Source: DATFQI01 sp963831105 (lineage in GTDB: Bacteria; Actinomycetota; Thermoleophilia; Solirubrobacterales; Solirubrobacteraceae). Taken from it: a stretch of DNA of 64,000 nt. The DNA is taken from the NCBI GenBank assembly GCA_963831105.1, contig CAWHOS010000003.1:1054001-1118000 (forward strand), read 5' to 3'. Positions 55,248 to 64,000 of the stretch are shown piece after piece; the stretch's first letter is position 1; each line of letters starts with the position of its first letter. Both the position numbers and the translations under genes were made by a program. The notes under the pieces were generated by a model, which saw only the letters and a program-made list of their open reading frames with translations, made no database searches and was not told the DNA's origin.

Positions 55248-56822
55248 ATGCGGCCCATGCGCCGTCACGTACTCCCGGTCCTCGCACTCGCCGCGTTCTT
55301 GACAGGGGCCGCGCCCGCATCGGGCGCGAGCGGCGCGCGGGTGTGGATGACGACCGGGGACCGGCAGAATCTGCTGACGCAGCAGTCCGACGCGTCGATC
55401 GGCGCACCCGCGGAGGGCGTCCCGACGATCACCGTCGACCCGTCGCAGCGATTCCAGCGGATCGACGGGCTCGGCGCCTCGATCACGGACTCGTCGGCCA
55501 CCTGCTGGCCAAGGCGAAGGACCGCGACGCGATCATGCGCGACCTGTTCGACACGGAGAACGGGATCGGGCTGAGCTACCTGCGCCAGCCGATGGGCGCG
55601 AGCGACTTCGTCAAGGGCCCGCACTACACCTACGACGACCTGCCGAAAGGCAAGACCGACTTCGACATGGCGCGGTTCTCCGTCGCCCACGACGAGAAGC
55701 AGATCCTGCCGCTGGTGCGCCAGGCGCTGCGGCACAACCGCAACCTGAAGGTCATGGGCACGCCGTGGAGCCCGCCGGCGTGGATGAAGACCCCTGAGTC
55801 GCTCGTCGGCGGCCGCTTCATCGACGACAAGCGCTACTACGACGCCTACGCGCGGTACTTCGTGAAGTTCGTGCAGGCCTACGAGCGCGCCGGCGTGCCG
55901 GTCGACGCCGTGACGCTCCAGAACGAGCCGCAGAACCGCTTCCCGTGCGGGTATCCGGGCATGGACTTCCGCGACCCCGAGGAGGCGCGGCTGGTCAAGT
56001 CGGTCGGCCCGGCCTTCCAGAAGGCGGGCATCGACACCAAGATCCTCGGCTACGACCACAACTGGTCGCTGCATCCCAACGACGTCGGGCTGCCGGCGGG
56101 CGAACCCGAACTACGCCAAGGCGCTGCTCGACGATCCGGAGGCCAAGCGCTGGCTCGCCGGCACGGCCTACCACTGCTACTCGGGCGACCCGGGCGAGCA
56201 GTCGAAGCTGAAGGACGCGCACCCGGACCGCGACATCTACTTCACGGAGTGCTCGGGGATCGAGTCCGGGGACCCGGCGACGACGTTCCCGGACACGCTG
56301 CACTGGCACTCGCGCTTCCTGACGATCGGCGCGACGCGCAACTGGGCGAAGAACGTGATCACGTGGAACCTCGCCCTGGACCCCGACAACGGGCCGTTCA
56401 ACGGCGGCTGCGACACCTGCACCGGCGTGGTGACGATCGACCCGAAGACCGGCAAGGCGACGCGCGAGGCCGACTACTACGTGCTCGGCCACGTGACGAA
56501 GTTCGTCAAGCCCGGCGCGGTGCGGATCGGGTCGACCGTCGAGGGCAACATCTGGAACGTCGCGTTCCGCAACCAGGACGGCTCGACCGTCGTGCTCGTC
56601 AACAACGACGACTGGGGCAGCGGTTCCCAGCGCTTCAACCTGCGCATGGGCTCGGACGCGATCTCCTACGACCTCCCGGCCGGAGCGGTCGCCACGTTCG
56701 TCATGCCGGCTGAGTCGGGCGGACCGACGCGCAGGCGCTTCGGAGAAGAACTCGAGCGCCTTGCGCGTATTCGGTCTCCTGCACGCCGCTGGTGTGGATC
56801 GCCGCGCCCGTTCAGGAGGTAA
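55248..56822 (+). CDS. secreted GH30 glycosidase (glucosylceramidase-like), two frame breaks
   Basis: About 524 aa. ATG 55248, signal peptide (RRHVLPVLALAAFLTGAAPA). GH30 landmarks: RFQRIDGLGASITDSSA, LSYLRQPMGASDF, MGTPWSPPAWMKT, acid/base Glu in TLQNEPQNR and nucleophile Glu in YFTECSG; a beta-domain ends VATFVMP. Breaks near 55497-55502 (a C lost) and near 56098-56102 (a G gained) cancel. The last about 33 residues after FVMPAES look unlike the family and may be read-through. Hydrolyses beta-glucosides or related glycans outside the cell. Confidence 0.85.
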
Positions 56823-56871
56823 GCGCAGGGCCTCGGCGGCGACCGTCGACCGTCGTCGGGCTGGCGATCTG

Positions 56872-57436
56872 TCACTTGGTGGAGAGCTCGACGATCCGCG
56901 AGTCGTCGGGGTAGAGCCACATCTCACCGACGAGCTGCCACGTCGTACGCCGGCCGGTACGAGCTTGAGCTCGAGCGCGAAGATCGGGGCCGAGCACGGA
57001 CAGGCTCGTCCGAGCTCGAGCCCGTCCGGCGCGTAGTCGGCGTAGAACTCGCGCTGCTCCTCGGAGAACAGCTCGCGCAGCGGCTGCTCGCCGGAGATCG
57101 CCTCGCGGATGTGGTCGCCGGTCATCTCGCGCTTCATCGTCGCTGAGCAGACGAACGTGCCGCGCATCGCGTCGACCTCGGTGGTGAAGGCCGGCGAGCG
57201 GCGCACCTTCTTCGGCAGCTCTGACGGCACGACCCGGCCGCAGCTTTACGACCGAGTCGTCGGCCTTGCGCTGGATGCGCCGCGCCGCCACGACCCGCTT
57301 GTAGAGGGCGAGCTCGGGCGTGTCGAAGAAGAAGACCTGCGGATCTGGGCGTCGAGCGGGTCATGCCAGCGCGGCGATCGCGGCCGCTGGCCGGCTCGGG
57401 CACCGTCAGCTTGAGCTCGACGCTGCGCAGGTACAC
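56872..57436 (-). pseudogene. CYTH domain protein, broken in several places
   Basis: Reading left from GTG 57436, pieces in different frames join into a CYTH-like protein: YLRSVELKLTVPEPA, DPLDAQIR, QVFFFDTPELALYKRVVAAR, RIQRKADDSVVKLRP, VVPSELPKKVRRSPAFTTEV and GEMWLYPDDSRIVELSTK. At least four or five frame breaks occur in 560 bases and the end is short. CYTH proteins bind triphosphates. The density of breaks suggests either a real pseudogene or very poor sequence here. Confidence 0.6.
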
Positions 57437-57752
57437 GCCCGAGCAGCTCGAGCACGAGCTCGGCAGGTCGTCGTAAGAAGATCGCCTGTGGTCTGCTCCG
57501 CGATAGCTCGGCAGGTCCGCATCCTCTCTGAGTGTCCGCCAGACGCCTACGCTGCGGGCGGCTCACTCACAGCGGGGTCGAGCATCCGAGAGCATGGGAG
57601 GCAGCCACGTCGGTGGCTCTCGTAGTAGCGCGGCGGCCGCGTCGTTCGCTCCAGACGCGTACGCCCCAGGTGCGCGGTACGGGCACTCGCACCAGGATGC
57701 CCGGTTGCGAGAACATCGGGCGCAACGACGTTCTTCGGAGGAGGGAGACCCC
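57437..57752. other. 316-base stretch without a supported gene
   Basis: I see no convincing reading frame, RNA or repeat here, apart from the strong ribosome site GGAGGAGGGAG (57737-57747) of the following gene. Part could be the lost 5' end of the CYTH gene. Confidence 0.5.
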
Positions 57753-59148
57753 ATGAGCGACCGCGGACTGCTGCTCCTGCAAGGCGGGCGGGTGATCGCC
57801 GCCGACGGCGAGTACGACGCCGACGTGCTGATCGAGGGCGAGAAGATCTCGGCCGTGGGCGCGATCGACGCGCCCGGGCGCGAGCGTCGTCGACGTGTCC
57901 GGCTGCCAGGTGATGCCGGGCCTGATCGACAACCACACGCACCTGTCGATGCCGTTCATGGGGATGATGTCCTCCGACGACTACGACACGGGCACCCGCG
58001 CGGCCGCGGCCGGCGGCGTGACGTGCCTGGTCGACTTCTCGATCCAGCGCGAGCCGGACAACCTGCGCACCGCGCTGGCCGAGTGGCAGGGCCGCGCCGA
58101 GGGCGCCGCGCACGTCGACTACGGCTTCCACATGGCGATCACCAACGCCAGCGAGTCCGCGCTCGACGAGATGGAGCTGATGACCGAGTCGGGCGTCTGC
58201 ACCTTCAAGCTGTTCATGGCCTACAAGGGCGAGCTGATGGTCCGCGACGACGAGCTCGCGGCGGCGATGGAGCGCGCCCGCGACCTCGGCGGGCTGATCA
58301 TGGTCCACGCCGAGAACGGCGACGTCGTCGACCTGCTCGTCAAGCGCGCGCTCGCGCGCGGGGACACCTCGGCGATCAACCACGCGCTGACGCGGCCGGA
58401 GTTCGTCGAGGCGGAGGCGACCGGGCGCGCGGCCAAGCTGGCCGAGTACACCGGCGCGTCGCTGTTCGTCGTGCACGTGACCTGCGCGGCCGCCGCGGCG
58501 GAGATCGAGGCCGCCCAGCAGCGCGGCGCGCACGTGAGCGCTGAGACCTGCACGCAGTACCTCGTCAACACGATCGACGACCTGCGCCGCGACGGCGTCG
58601 AGGGCGCCCGCTACATCTGCTCGCCGCCGCTGCGCGACGCCTCCAACCACGAGCCGCTGTGGGACTACGTCCGCCGCGGCGTGCTCGAGAGCGTCTCGAC
58701 CGACCACTGCCCGTTCAACTACGAGCAGAAGTCGCGCGGGCTGGACAACTTCAGCCTGGTCCCGAACGGGCTGCCGGTCATCCAGCACCGGCTCGCGAAG
58801 CTCTGGGACGAGGGCGTCGTCACCGGCCGGATCACGCCGAGCCAGCTCGTCGACCGCACGAGCACGACGATCGCGCGCCGCTTCGGGCTCCACGACAAGG
58901 GCGCGATCGCGCCCGGCAAGGACGCCGACATCTGCGTCTTCGACCCGTCGGCGCCGCGCGCCTACGGCGTCGACAACTCGCTCATGAACGTCGACTACGA
59001 CCTCTACGAGGGCGAGACGGCGAGCGGCAGCGTGCGCCACACCTACTGCCGCGGCGAGCTCGTCTACGACCGCGGCGAGATCCGCACGCAGCCGGGCCAC
59101 GGGCGCTTCGTGCGCCGCAGCGGGACGCGCGCGGCGGTGGCGGCATGA
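57753..59148 (+). CDS. dihydropyrimidinase / hydantoinase, one frame break
   Basis: About 465 aa. ATG 57753 with a very strong ribosome site. MSDRGLLLLQGGRVIAADGE, then a break near 57878-57882 (GGG[C]GCG) and ASVVDVSGCQVMPGLIDNHT. Cyclic-amidohydrolase metal ligands: His pair in DNHTHLSMP, carbamylated Lys in FKLFMAYK, His in MVHAENGD and HVTCAAAA, Asp in STDHCPFNY. Opens dihydropyrimidines or hydantoins to N-carbamoyl amino acids. Stop overlaps the next start (ATGA). 1396 = 3n+1. Confidence 0.9.
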
Positions 59149-60414
59149 ACCTCGTCGTCGACGCGGACCGCGTGCTCGCCGACCTGCGCGAGCTGCACGA
59201 GCGCCACGGCGGGCCCGACGGCGCGCGCCGGCTGGCCTGGAGCGAGGACTGGCTGGCCGCGCGCGAGTGGTTCCGGGGCAAGCTGGACGAGCTCGACGGC
59301 ATCACCGTCGACCGCGACGAGGCCGGCAACGTCTGGGCCGAGCTGCCGGGGCGACGGCGACGGCTTCGTGATCGTCGGCTCGCACATCGACGCGGTGCCG
59401 TCGGGCGGCTGGCTCGACGGCTGCCTCGGCCTGCTGCGCCGCGCTCGGCGTGCTGCGCGCGCTGGCGGAGGCCGAGCGAGCGGCCGCCGGTGACCGTCCG
59501 GCTCGTCGACTGGGCCGACGAGGAGGGCGCGCGCTTCGGCCGCAGCCTGCTCGGCTCCTCGGCCGCGGCGGGCACGCTCGACCCCGACGACGTGCGCGAC
59601 CTGCGCGACGCCAAGGGCACGCGGCTGCAGGACGCGCTCGCCGCCTGCGACGTCGACCTCGACGGCGCGGGCGCCGCCACGTCGCGGCTGGAGGGCGCGC
59701 TCGCCTACCTCGAGCTGCACATCGAGCAGGGCCCGGTGCTGCTCGACACGGGCCGGCTGGCCTCGGCGGTCAGCGGGCACGTTCGGCGACGAGCGCTACC
59801 TGATCACGTTCAAGGGCCAGTCCGCGCACGCGGGCTCGACGCCGATGCGGCTGCGGCGCGACTCGCTCGCGGCGGCGGCCACGGCCGCGCTGGAGATCCG
59901 CGAGGTCGGCATCCGCCACGACGGCGTCTGCACCGTCGGCGCGATGACCGCCGACCCCGGCGTGATCACCGCGATCGCCGGCTCGACGGAGATGATGCTC
60001 GACCTCCGCCACCTCGACGCGGACACGCTGGCGACGATGCTCGAGGAGAACCTCGAGGCGTGCCGCAAGGCGGCCGAGAAGTTCGACTGCGAGGTCTCCC
60101 ACCGGCGCGTGTTCGGCGCCACGCCGACGCCGTTCCACCCCAAGCTCGTCCAGCTCGCCCGCGAGGCGGTCGACGCGGCGGGCGGCGGCGACGGCGACCC
60201 GATCCCGTCCGGCCCGCTGCACGACGCGACGGAGGTCGGCCGGATCGTCCCGACCGTGATGATCTTCGCCCAGTCGGACCCGCCGCTCTCGCACACGGCG
60301 ATCGAGGACTCCCCGGAGGAGGCGCTGCGCGTCGCGATCGAGGCCTACGGGCGCACGGTCGGCGGGGCGCTCGACGCGGTGGCGGCCGGCGAGCTGCAGG
60401 GGGCGCGCGCATGA
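59145..60414 (+). CDS. M20 N-carbamoyl amino-acid hydrolase / beta-ureidopropionase-like, four frame breaks
   Basis: About 422 aa. Zn ligands in order: His/Asp in GSHIDAVPSGGWLDGCLG, Glu pair in DWADEEGARFG, His in YLELHIEQGPV, plus the dimer-domain GQSAHAGSTPM. Breaks: near 59349 (GGGG for GGG), 59435 (CTG[C]GCC), 59478 (extra base or 4-bp duplication GAGC), and 59777 (GGG[C]ACG). 1270 = 3n+1 matches four single insertions. Converts the ring-opening product of the upstream enzyme to the free amino acid, CO2 and ammonia. Coupled by ATGA at both ends. Confidence 0.88.
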
Positions 60415-61449
60415 GCCTGGACTTCGGCGTCGTGCTGCAGACCGACCCGCCGGCGCAGCGGGTGATCGACCTCGCCAAGCGCGCGGAGGCCTACGGCTTC
60501 TCGCACGCGTGGACGTTCGACTCGCACCTGCTGTGGGAGGAGCCGTTCGTCATCTACTCGCGGATCCTCAACGAGACCCACCGGCTGATCGTCGGCCCGA
60601 TGGTCACCAACCCCGCCACGCGCGACTGGACGGTGACCGCGTCGCTGTTCGCGACGCTCAACGAGATGTACGGCAACCGCACCGTGTGCGGGATCGGCCG
60701 CGGCGACTCGGCGGTGCGCGTGATCAACGGCAAGCCCGTGCGGCTGGCCGAGCTGCGCGAGGCGATCGGCGTCATCCGCGGCCTGGCGAGCGGCGAGCAG
60801 GTCGACTACAAGGGCTCCTCGCTGCGCCTGGCCTGGAACCCGCACTCGCGCCTGGAGGTGTGGGTCGCGGCCTACGGGCCGAAGGCGCTCGCGCTGGCGG
60901 GCGAGACCGGCGACGGCTTCATCCTGCAGCTCGCCGACCCCGCGATCGCGGAGTGGAGCATCGCCGCCGTGCGGAAGCGCGGCCGAGGAGGCCGGCAAGG
61001 ACCCCGACTCGGTGACGATCTGCATCGCCGCGCCCGCCTACGTGACCGACGGCAGCGACGCCCAGCTCGCCCACGCGCGCGAGCAGTGCCGCTGGTTCGG
61101 CGGCATGGTCGGCAACCACGTCGCCGACATCGTCGCCCGCTACGGCGCCGACGGCGGCGGGGTCCCGAAGGCCCTGACGGACTACATCGCGGGCCGCGAG
61201 GGCTACGACTACAACGAGCACGGCAAGGCCGGCAACACGCACACGCAGTTCGTGCCCGACTCGATCGTCGACCGCTTCTGCCTGATCGGCCCGCCGGAGG
61301 AGCACGTCCGCAAGCTGCGCGAGCTGGCGGACCTGGGAGCGAACCAGTTCGCCCTCTACCTCCAGCACGACGCCAAGGACGCGACGCTCGCGCGCTACGG
61401 CGAGCTCGTGATCCCCGAGGTCAACCAGCGCGAGGCCGCGAAGACCTAG
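60411..61449 (+). CDS. LLM class F420-dependent oxidoreductase (TIGR03842-like), one frame break
   Basis: About 345 aa luciferase-like TIM barrel. LDFGVVLQTDPPAQRVIDLA, HAWTFDSHLLWEEPFVIYSR, MVTNPATRDWTVTASLFATL and GIGRGDSAVRVINGKPV are the family blocks. Break near 60980 (AAG[C]GCG). C-terminal FCLIGPPEEHVRKLREL. ATGA overlap with the amidohydrolase puts it in the hydantoinase operon, so it probably acts on the same substrate class, by hydride transfer with F420H2 or a flavin. 1039 = 3n+1. Confidence 0.88.
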
Positions 61450-62243
61450 CCTCCCGCGAGCAGCCGGGCCGCCTCGCGGCCCGAGCCGAGCACGGAGAAG
61501 TCGCCGCGGTCGCGGATCGCCTCGGCCGCGGCGGCGAAGGCGGTCACGCCGGCCCACGCGAGCGAGCCGCCGACCGACACGCGCTGCGCGCCGGCCCCGG
61601 TCATCTCGGCGAAGGTCAGCCCGCCGAGCGCGAGCACGTTGACCGGCTTCGACACCGCCGAGCAGACCGCGCGGATCTCGTCCGCCGTCGCCAGGCCGGG
61701 CGCGTAGAGGACGTCGGCGCCGGCGGCCTCGTAGGCCTGCAGGCGCGCGATCGTGTCGTCGAGGTCGGGGTTGCCGCGGATGTGGTTCTCGGCGCGTGCG
61801 GTCAGCGTGAACGGGAAGCCGAGCGTGCGGGCGGTGTCGGCCGCGGCGGCGATGCGCTCGACCGCGTGGTCGCGCGCGTAGAGCTCCCCGGCCGGGTCCC
61901 AGTCCTCGATCGAGCCGCCGACGGCGCCGGCGACGGAGGCGCGCACGATCGCCATCGCGGCGTCGTCCGGCGCGGGGCCGAACCCGTTCTCGAGGTCGAC
62001 GGAGACCGGCAGGTCGGTCGCGGCGGCCACGGCGGTCACGTGCGCCGCGAGCTCGTCCAGCGTCACCTCGCCGTCGCTGCGCCCGAGCGTGAACGCGAAC
62101 GCCGAGCTCGTCGTCGCCAGCGCGCGGAAGCCGAGCCCCTCGAGCACGCGGGCCGAGCCCGCGTCCCAGGGGTTGGGGATCACGAACGGCTCGCCCTCGT
62201 GCAGCGCGCGGAAGCGCTCGCCGCGCTCGGCCTGGTCGCTCAT
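61446..62243 (-). CDS. isocitrate lyase / PEP mutase family protein
   Basis: 265 aa TIM barrel of the PEPM/ICL superfamily: FVIPNPWDAGSARVLEGLGF, TTSSAFAFTLGRSDG, PVSVDLENGFG (metal-binding Asp/Glu), GSIEDWDPAGELY, and LTARAENHIRG. Acts on C-C or C-P bonds of oxalacetate-like acids; the actual substrate is unknown. Convergent with the F420-LLM gene (4-base overlap). ATG 62243 overlaps the cupin stop (ATGA), so the two are one unit. Confidence 0.88.
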   Translation of the reverse strand: MSDQAERGERFRALHEGEPFVIPNPWDAGSARVLEGLGFRALATTSSAFAFTLGRSDGEVTLDELAAHVTAVAAATDLPVSVDLENGFGPAPDDAAMAIVRASVAGAVGGSIEDWDPAGELYARDHAVERIAAAADTARTLGFPFTLTARAENHIRGNPDLDDTIARLQAYEAAGADVLYAPGLATADEIRAVCSAVSKPVNVLALGGLTFAEMTGAGAQRVSVGGSLAWAGVTAFAAAAEAIRDRGDFSVLGSGREAARLLAGG

Positions 62244-62590
62244 CGCTCGCCCTCCAGCCACTCCGTGACCATCTCGGGCGCCAGGTGCAGGGAGAGCTGC
62301 CGCAGCGGCACGTCGCCCGTGCTCTCGAAGCGATGGGCCACGCCGGCAGGTACGACGATCACGTCGCCCGGCCCGACGTCGCGCCGCTCGTCGCCGGCGG
62401 TGTAGCGGGCGCTGCCCTCCTGGATCACGAACACCTCGGGGTAGGTGTGGCGGTGCATGCGCGGGCCGCGGCCGGGGTCGAGGTCGACGAAGATGATCGA
62501 GAGGTCGACCCCGCCCGCCTCGGCGCCCTCCAGGCTGCGGGAGCGCGAGCCCTCGCCGGCCGGCAGGTCGGTGACGTTGACGACGTGCAT
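62240..62590 (-). CDS. cupin domain protein
   Basis: 116 aa single-domain cupin. Motif 1 PRMHRHTYPEVFVIQEGSA (His, His, Glu) and motif 2 GPGDVIVVPAGVAHRF (His) can bind one metal ion. Role unknown; may be an isomerase, dioxygenase or sensor for the acid handled by the coupled PEP-mutase-family enzyme. ATG 62590 diverges from uppP. Confidence 0.88.
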   Translation of the reverse strand: MHVVNVTDLPAGEGSRSRSLEGAEAGGVDLSIIFVDLDPGRGPRMHRHTYPEVFVIQEGSARYTAGDERRDVGPGDVIVVPAGVAHRFESTGDVPLRQLSLHLAPEMVTEWLEGER

Positions 62591-62628
62591 GGCTGAGAAG
62601 CCTTTCACGGCCCGCAACGGCAGCTCGC

Positions 62629-62634
62629 TATCGT
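62629..62634 (+). promoter_or_regulatory. -10-like box TATCGT, 10 bases before ATG of uppP
   Basis: TANNNT hexamer close to the start codon, no ribosome site; likely leaderless. Confidence 0.5.
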
Positions 62635-62644
62635 CGCCGCGCTC

Positions 62645-63460
62645 ATGGACGCCTTCCAGGCCATCGTCCTCGGCATCGTCCAGGGGCTCACGGAGTTCCT
62701 GCCCATCTCGAGCACCGGGCACCTGCGGATCGTCCCCGCCTTCCTCGGCTGGGAGGACCCGGGCGCGGCGTTCACCGCGGTCACCCAGCTCGGGACGATG
62801 GCCGCGGTCCTGTTGTACTTCCGCGAGGACCTGTGGCGGATCACGACGACCTGGCTGCGCAGCCTGCGCGAGCCCGAGCTGCGCGGCTCGCTGGATGCCC
62901 GGATGGGCTGGTACATCGGCCTCGGCACGATCCCGATCGCGGTCTTCGGGTTCATCTTCAAGGACCAGATCGAGGACGGCGCGCGCTCGCTGTACCTGAT
63001 CGGCAGCACGCTGATCGTGCTCGGCCTGCTGCTGCTGCTCGCGGAGAAGATGGCCAGGCACGACCGCCCGCTGGAGCGGATCACGCGCCGCGACGCGATC
63101 GTGATCGGCTTCGCGCAGGCGTGCGCGCTGGTGCCGGGCGTCAGCCGCTCCGGCGCCACGCTGACGGCCGGCCTGTTCCTCGGCTTCGACCGGACCTCCG
63201 CCGCCCGCTACTCGTTCCTGCTGTCCGTGCCGGCCGTCGTCCTGAGCGGCCTGTTCGAGCTGCGCAAGATCGGCGAGGAGGACGGCGCGGGGTTCGTCCC
63301 GACCGCGATCGCCACCGTGCTGGCCTTCGCCGTGGGCTACGCGACGATCGCGTTCCTGCTGCGCTGGCTGACCTCGCACTCGACCGCGATCTTCGTCGCT
63401 TACCGCGTCGCGCTGGGGGCGCTGGTCATCGCGCTCACGGCGGCGGGCGCGATCTCGTAG
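62645..63460 (+). CDS. uppP: undecaprenyl-diphosphatase (bacitracin resistance type)
   Basis: 271 aa with about eight membrane helices. Active-site regions: GLTEFLPISSTGHLRI (about 15-30) and ALVPGVSRSGATLTAGLFLG (about 161-180). Recycles undecaprenyl pyrophosphate to the monophosphate for cell-wall synthesis. ATG 62645; the stop contains the -10-like box of the next gene. Confidence 0.95.
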   Translation: MDAFQAIVLGIVQGLTEFLPISSTGHLRIVPAFLGWEDPGAAFTAVTQLGTMAAVLLYFREDLWRITTTWLRSLREPELRGSLDARMGWYIGLGTIPIAVFGFIFKDQIEDGARSLYLIGSTLIVLGLLLLLAEKMARHDRPLERITRRDAIVIGFAQACALVPGVSRSGATLTAGLFLGFDRTSAARYSFLLSVPAVVLSGLFELRKIGEEDGAGFVPTAIATVLAFAVGYATIAFLLRWLTSHSTAIFVAYRVALGALVIALTAAGAIS

Positions 63461-63463
63461 CCT
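63458..63463 (+). promoter_or_regulatory. -10-like box TAGCCT, 7 bases before ATG 63471
   Basis: TANNNT hexamer overlapping the uppP stop codon; likely leaderless start of the next gene. Confidence 0.4.
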
Positions 63464-63470
63464 CTCGGCC

Positions 63471-64000
63471 ATGAGCGTGACGGAGCGCGAGCGCCTCGCG
63501 CCCTCGACCTTCCGCCTGCCGGTGGAGAAGATCCGCGCCGGCTACTACTCCGACGCGTACTTCAACCACACGAAGGCGCTGCTGGAGGCCGACGACCACC
63601 ATCCGCACGTGGTGATGCAGGTCTTCCAGCGCGAGGAGGCGATCCTCGGCGGCGTCGACGAGGCGATCGCCGTGCTCAAGCAGGGCGCCGGCCGGCGCGG
63701 CCCCGACGGGCGCTGGATCTCCGGGTTCAAGGACCTCGAGGTGCGGGCGCTGCACGAGGGCGACGCCGTGTCCCCGTGGGAGACGGTGATGACGATCGAG
63801 GGCGACTACTCGCTGTTCGCCCATCTCGAGACGGTCTACCTCGGCTGCATGGCCCGGCGCACGCTCGTGATGCGCAACGTGCGCCGCGTGGTGGAGGCCG
63901 CCCGCGGCAAGCCGATCCTGTTCTTCCCGGCCCGCCACGACCACTGGCTCGTGCAGACCGGCGACGGCTGGGCCGCGCACGTGGCCGGCGCGATCGGCGT
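63471..64000 (+). CDS. nicotinate phosphoribosyltransferase-like protein, 3' end outside window
   Basis: 176 codons present. FKDLEVRALHEGD, SPWETVMTIEGDYSLFAHLE and TVYLGCMARRTLVMRNVRRV, then ILFFPARHDHWLVQTGDGWA, are typical of NAPRTase-family proteins of NAD salvage (PRPP + nicotinate). The catalytic His and PRPP-binding region lie beyond the window, so a paralogue with another substrate is possible. ATG 63471. Confidence 0.82.
   Translation, partial: MSVTERERLAPSTFRLPVEKIRAGYYSDAYFNHTKALLEADDHHPHVVMQVFQREEAILGGVDEAIAVLKQGAGRRGPDGRWISGFKDLEVRALHEGDAVSPWETVMTIEGDYSLFAHLETVYLGCMARRTLVMRNVRRVVEAARGKPILFFPARHDHWLVQTGDGWAAHVAGAIG

Overview
The window is very GC-rich (roughly 72-74% by eye) bacterial chromosome with dense genes, many 4-base ATGA/GTGA gene overlaps, many GTG starts, an F420-type luciferase-like oxidoreductase, LuxR/LAL and TetR regulators and Bacillus-type Fe-S PurF. 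This fits a high-GC actinobacterium, most likely of the Thermoleophilia/Solirubrobacterales type. That placement is inferred from protein style; no rRNA is present to prove it.

Layout. 1-4 kb: a partial ThuA-like protein diverges from clpB across an inverted repeat with HAIR (HspR site) geometry. 4-23 kb: a split de novo purine cluster: GYD-purD-purE, purB-M24 peptidase, purC-purS-purQ-purL, purF, recQ-purN-purH. It is interrupted by small secreted or regulatory genes and an antisense GSA-aminotransferase-like gene. 23-29 kb: TetR, a double-HNH-like protein whose 3' end runs into tRNA-Lys, tRNA-Glu, tRNA-Val, an atypical SDR, a secreted putative metallopeptidase, a BBE-type flavoenzyme and a methyltransferase. 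29-40 kb: small exported proteins, a 947-aa LAL regulator, a three-gene operon (AGPS-like FAD enzyme, PlsC-like acyltransferase, extended SDR) that looks like ether-lipid synthesis, and a secreted M6 metalloprotease. 40-51 kb: membrane adenylate cyclase, Mn catalase, AhpD-like protein, saccharopine-dehydrogenase-like protein, S15 hydrolase, phosphofructokinase, MMPL transporter and an RTX-repeat protein. 51.2-54.5 kb: a small integrative element inserted in the 3' half of tRNA-Asp, bounded by 49-bp identical direct repeats and carrying a tyrosine recombinase; a third, decayed att copy lies at 55.1 kb. 55-61 kb: GH30 glycosidase, a broken CYTH gene, and a translationally coupled dihydropyrimidinase / carbamoyl-amidohydrolase / F420-LLM operon. 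61-64 kb: PEP-mutase-family protein and cupin, uppP, and a partial nicotinate phosphoribosyltransferase-like gene.

How it works together: nine purine genes (purD, E, B, C, S, Q, L, F, N plus bifunctional purH) cover most of PRPP-to-IMP/AMP; purM, purK and purA are not in the window. Many operon-leading genes have a TANNNT box 6-10 bases before the start codon, which suggests widespread leaderless transcription.

Data quality: about 24 single-base frame breaks hit 15 otherwise well-conserved genes (including purQ and purL), plus several more in the CYTH gene. Each gene's total length modulo 3 agrees with the inferred indels. About 19 are insertions, and about 10 of those read as an extra C after a G on the coding strand. 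I read this mainly as assembly or sequencing error, so those genes are annotated as whole genes with the break noted.
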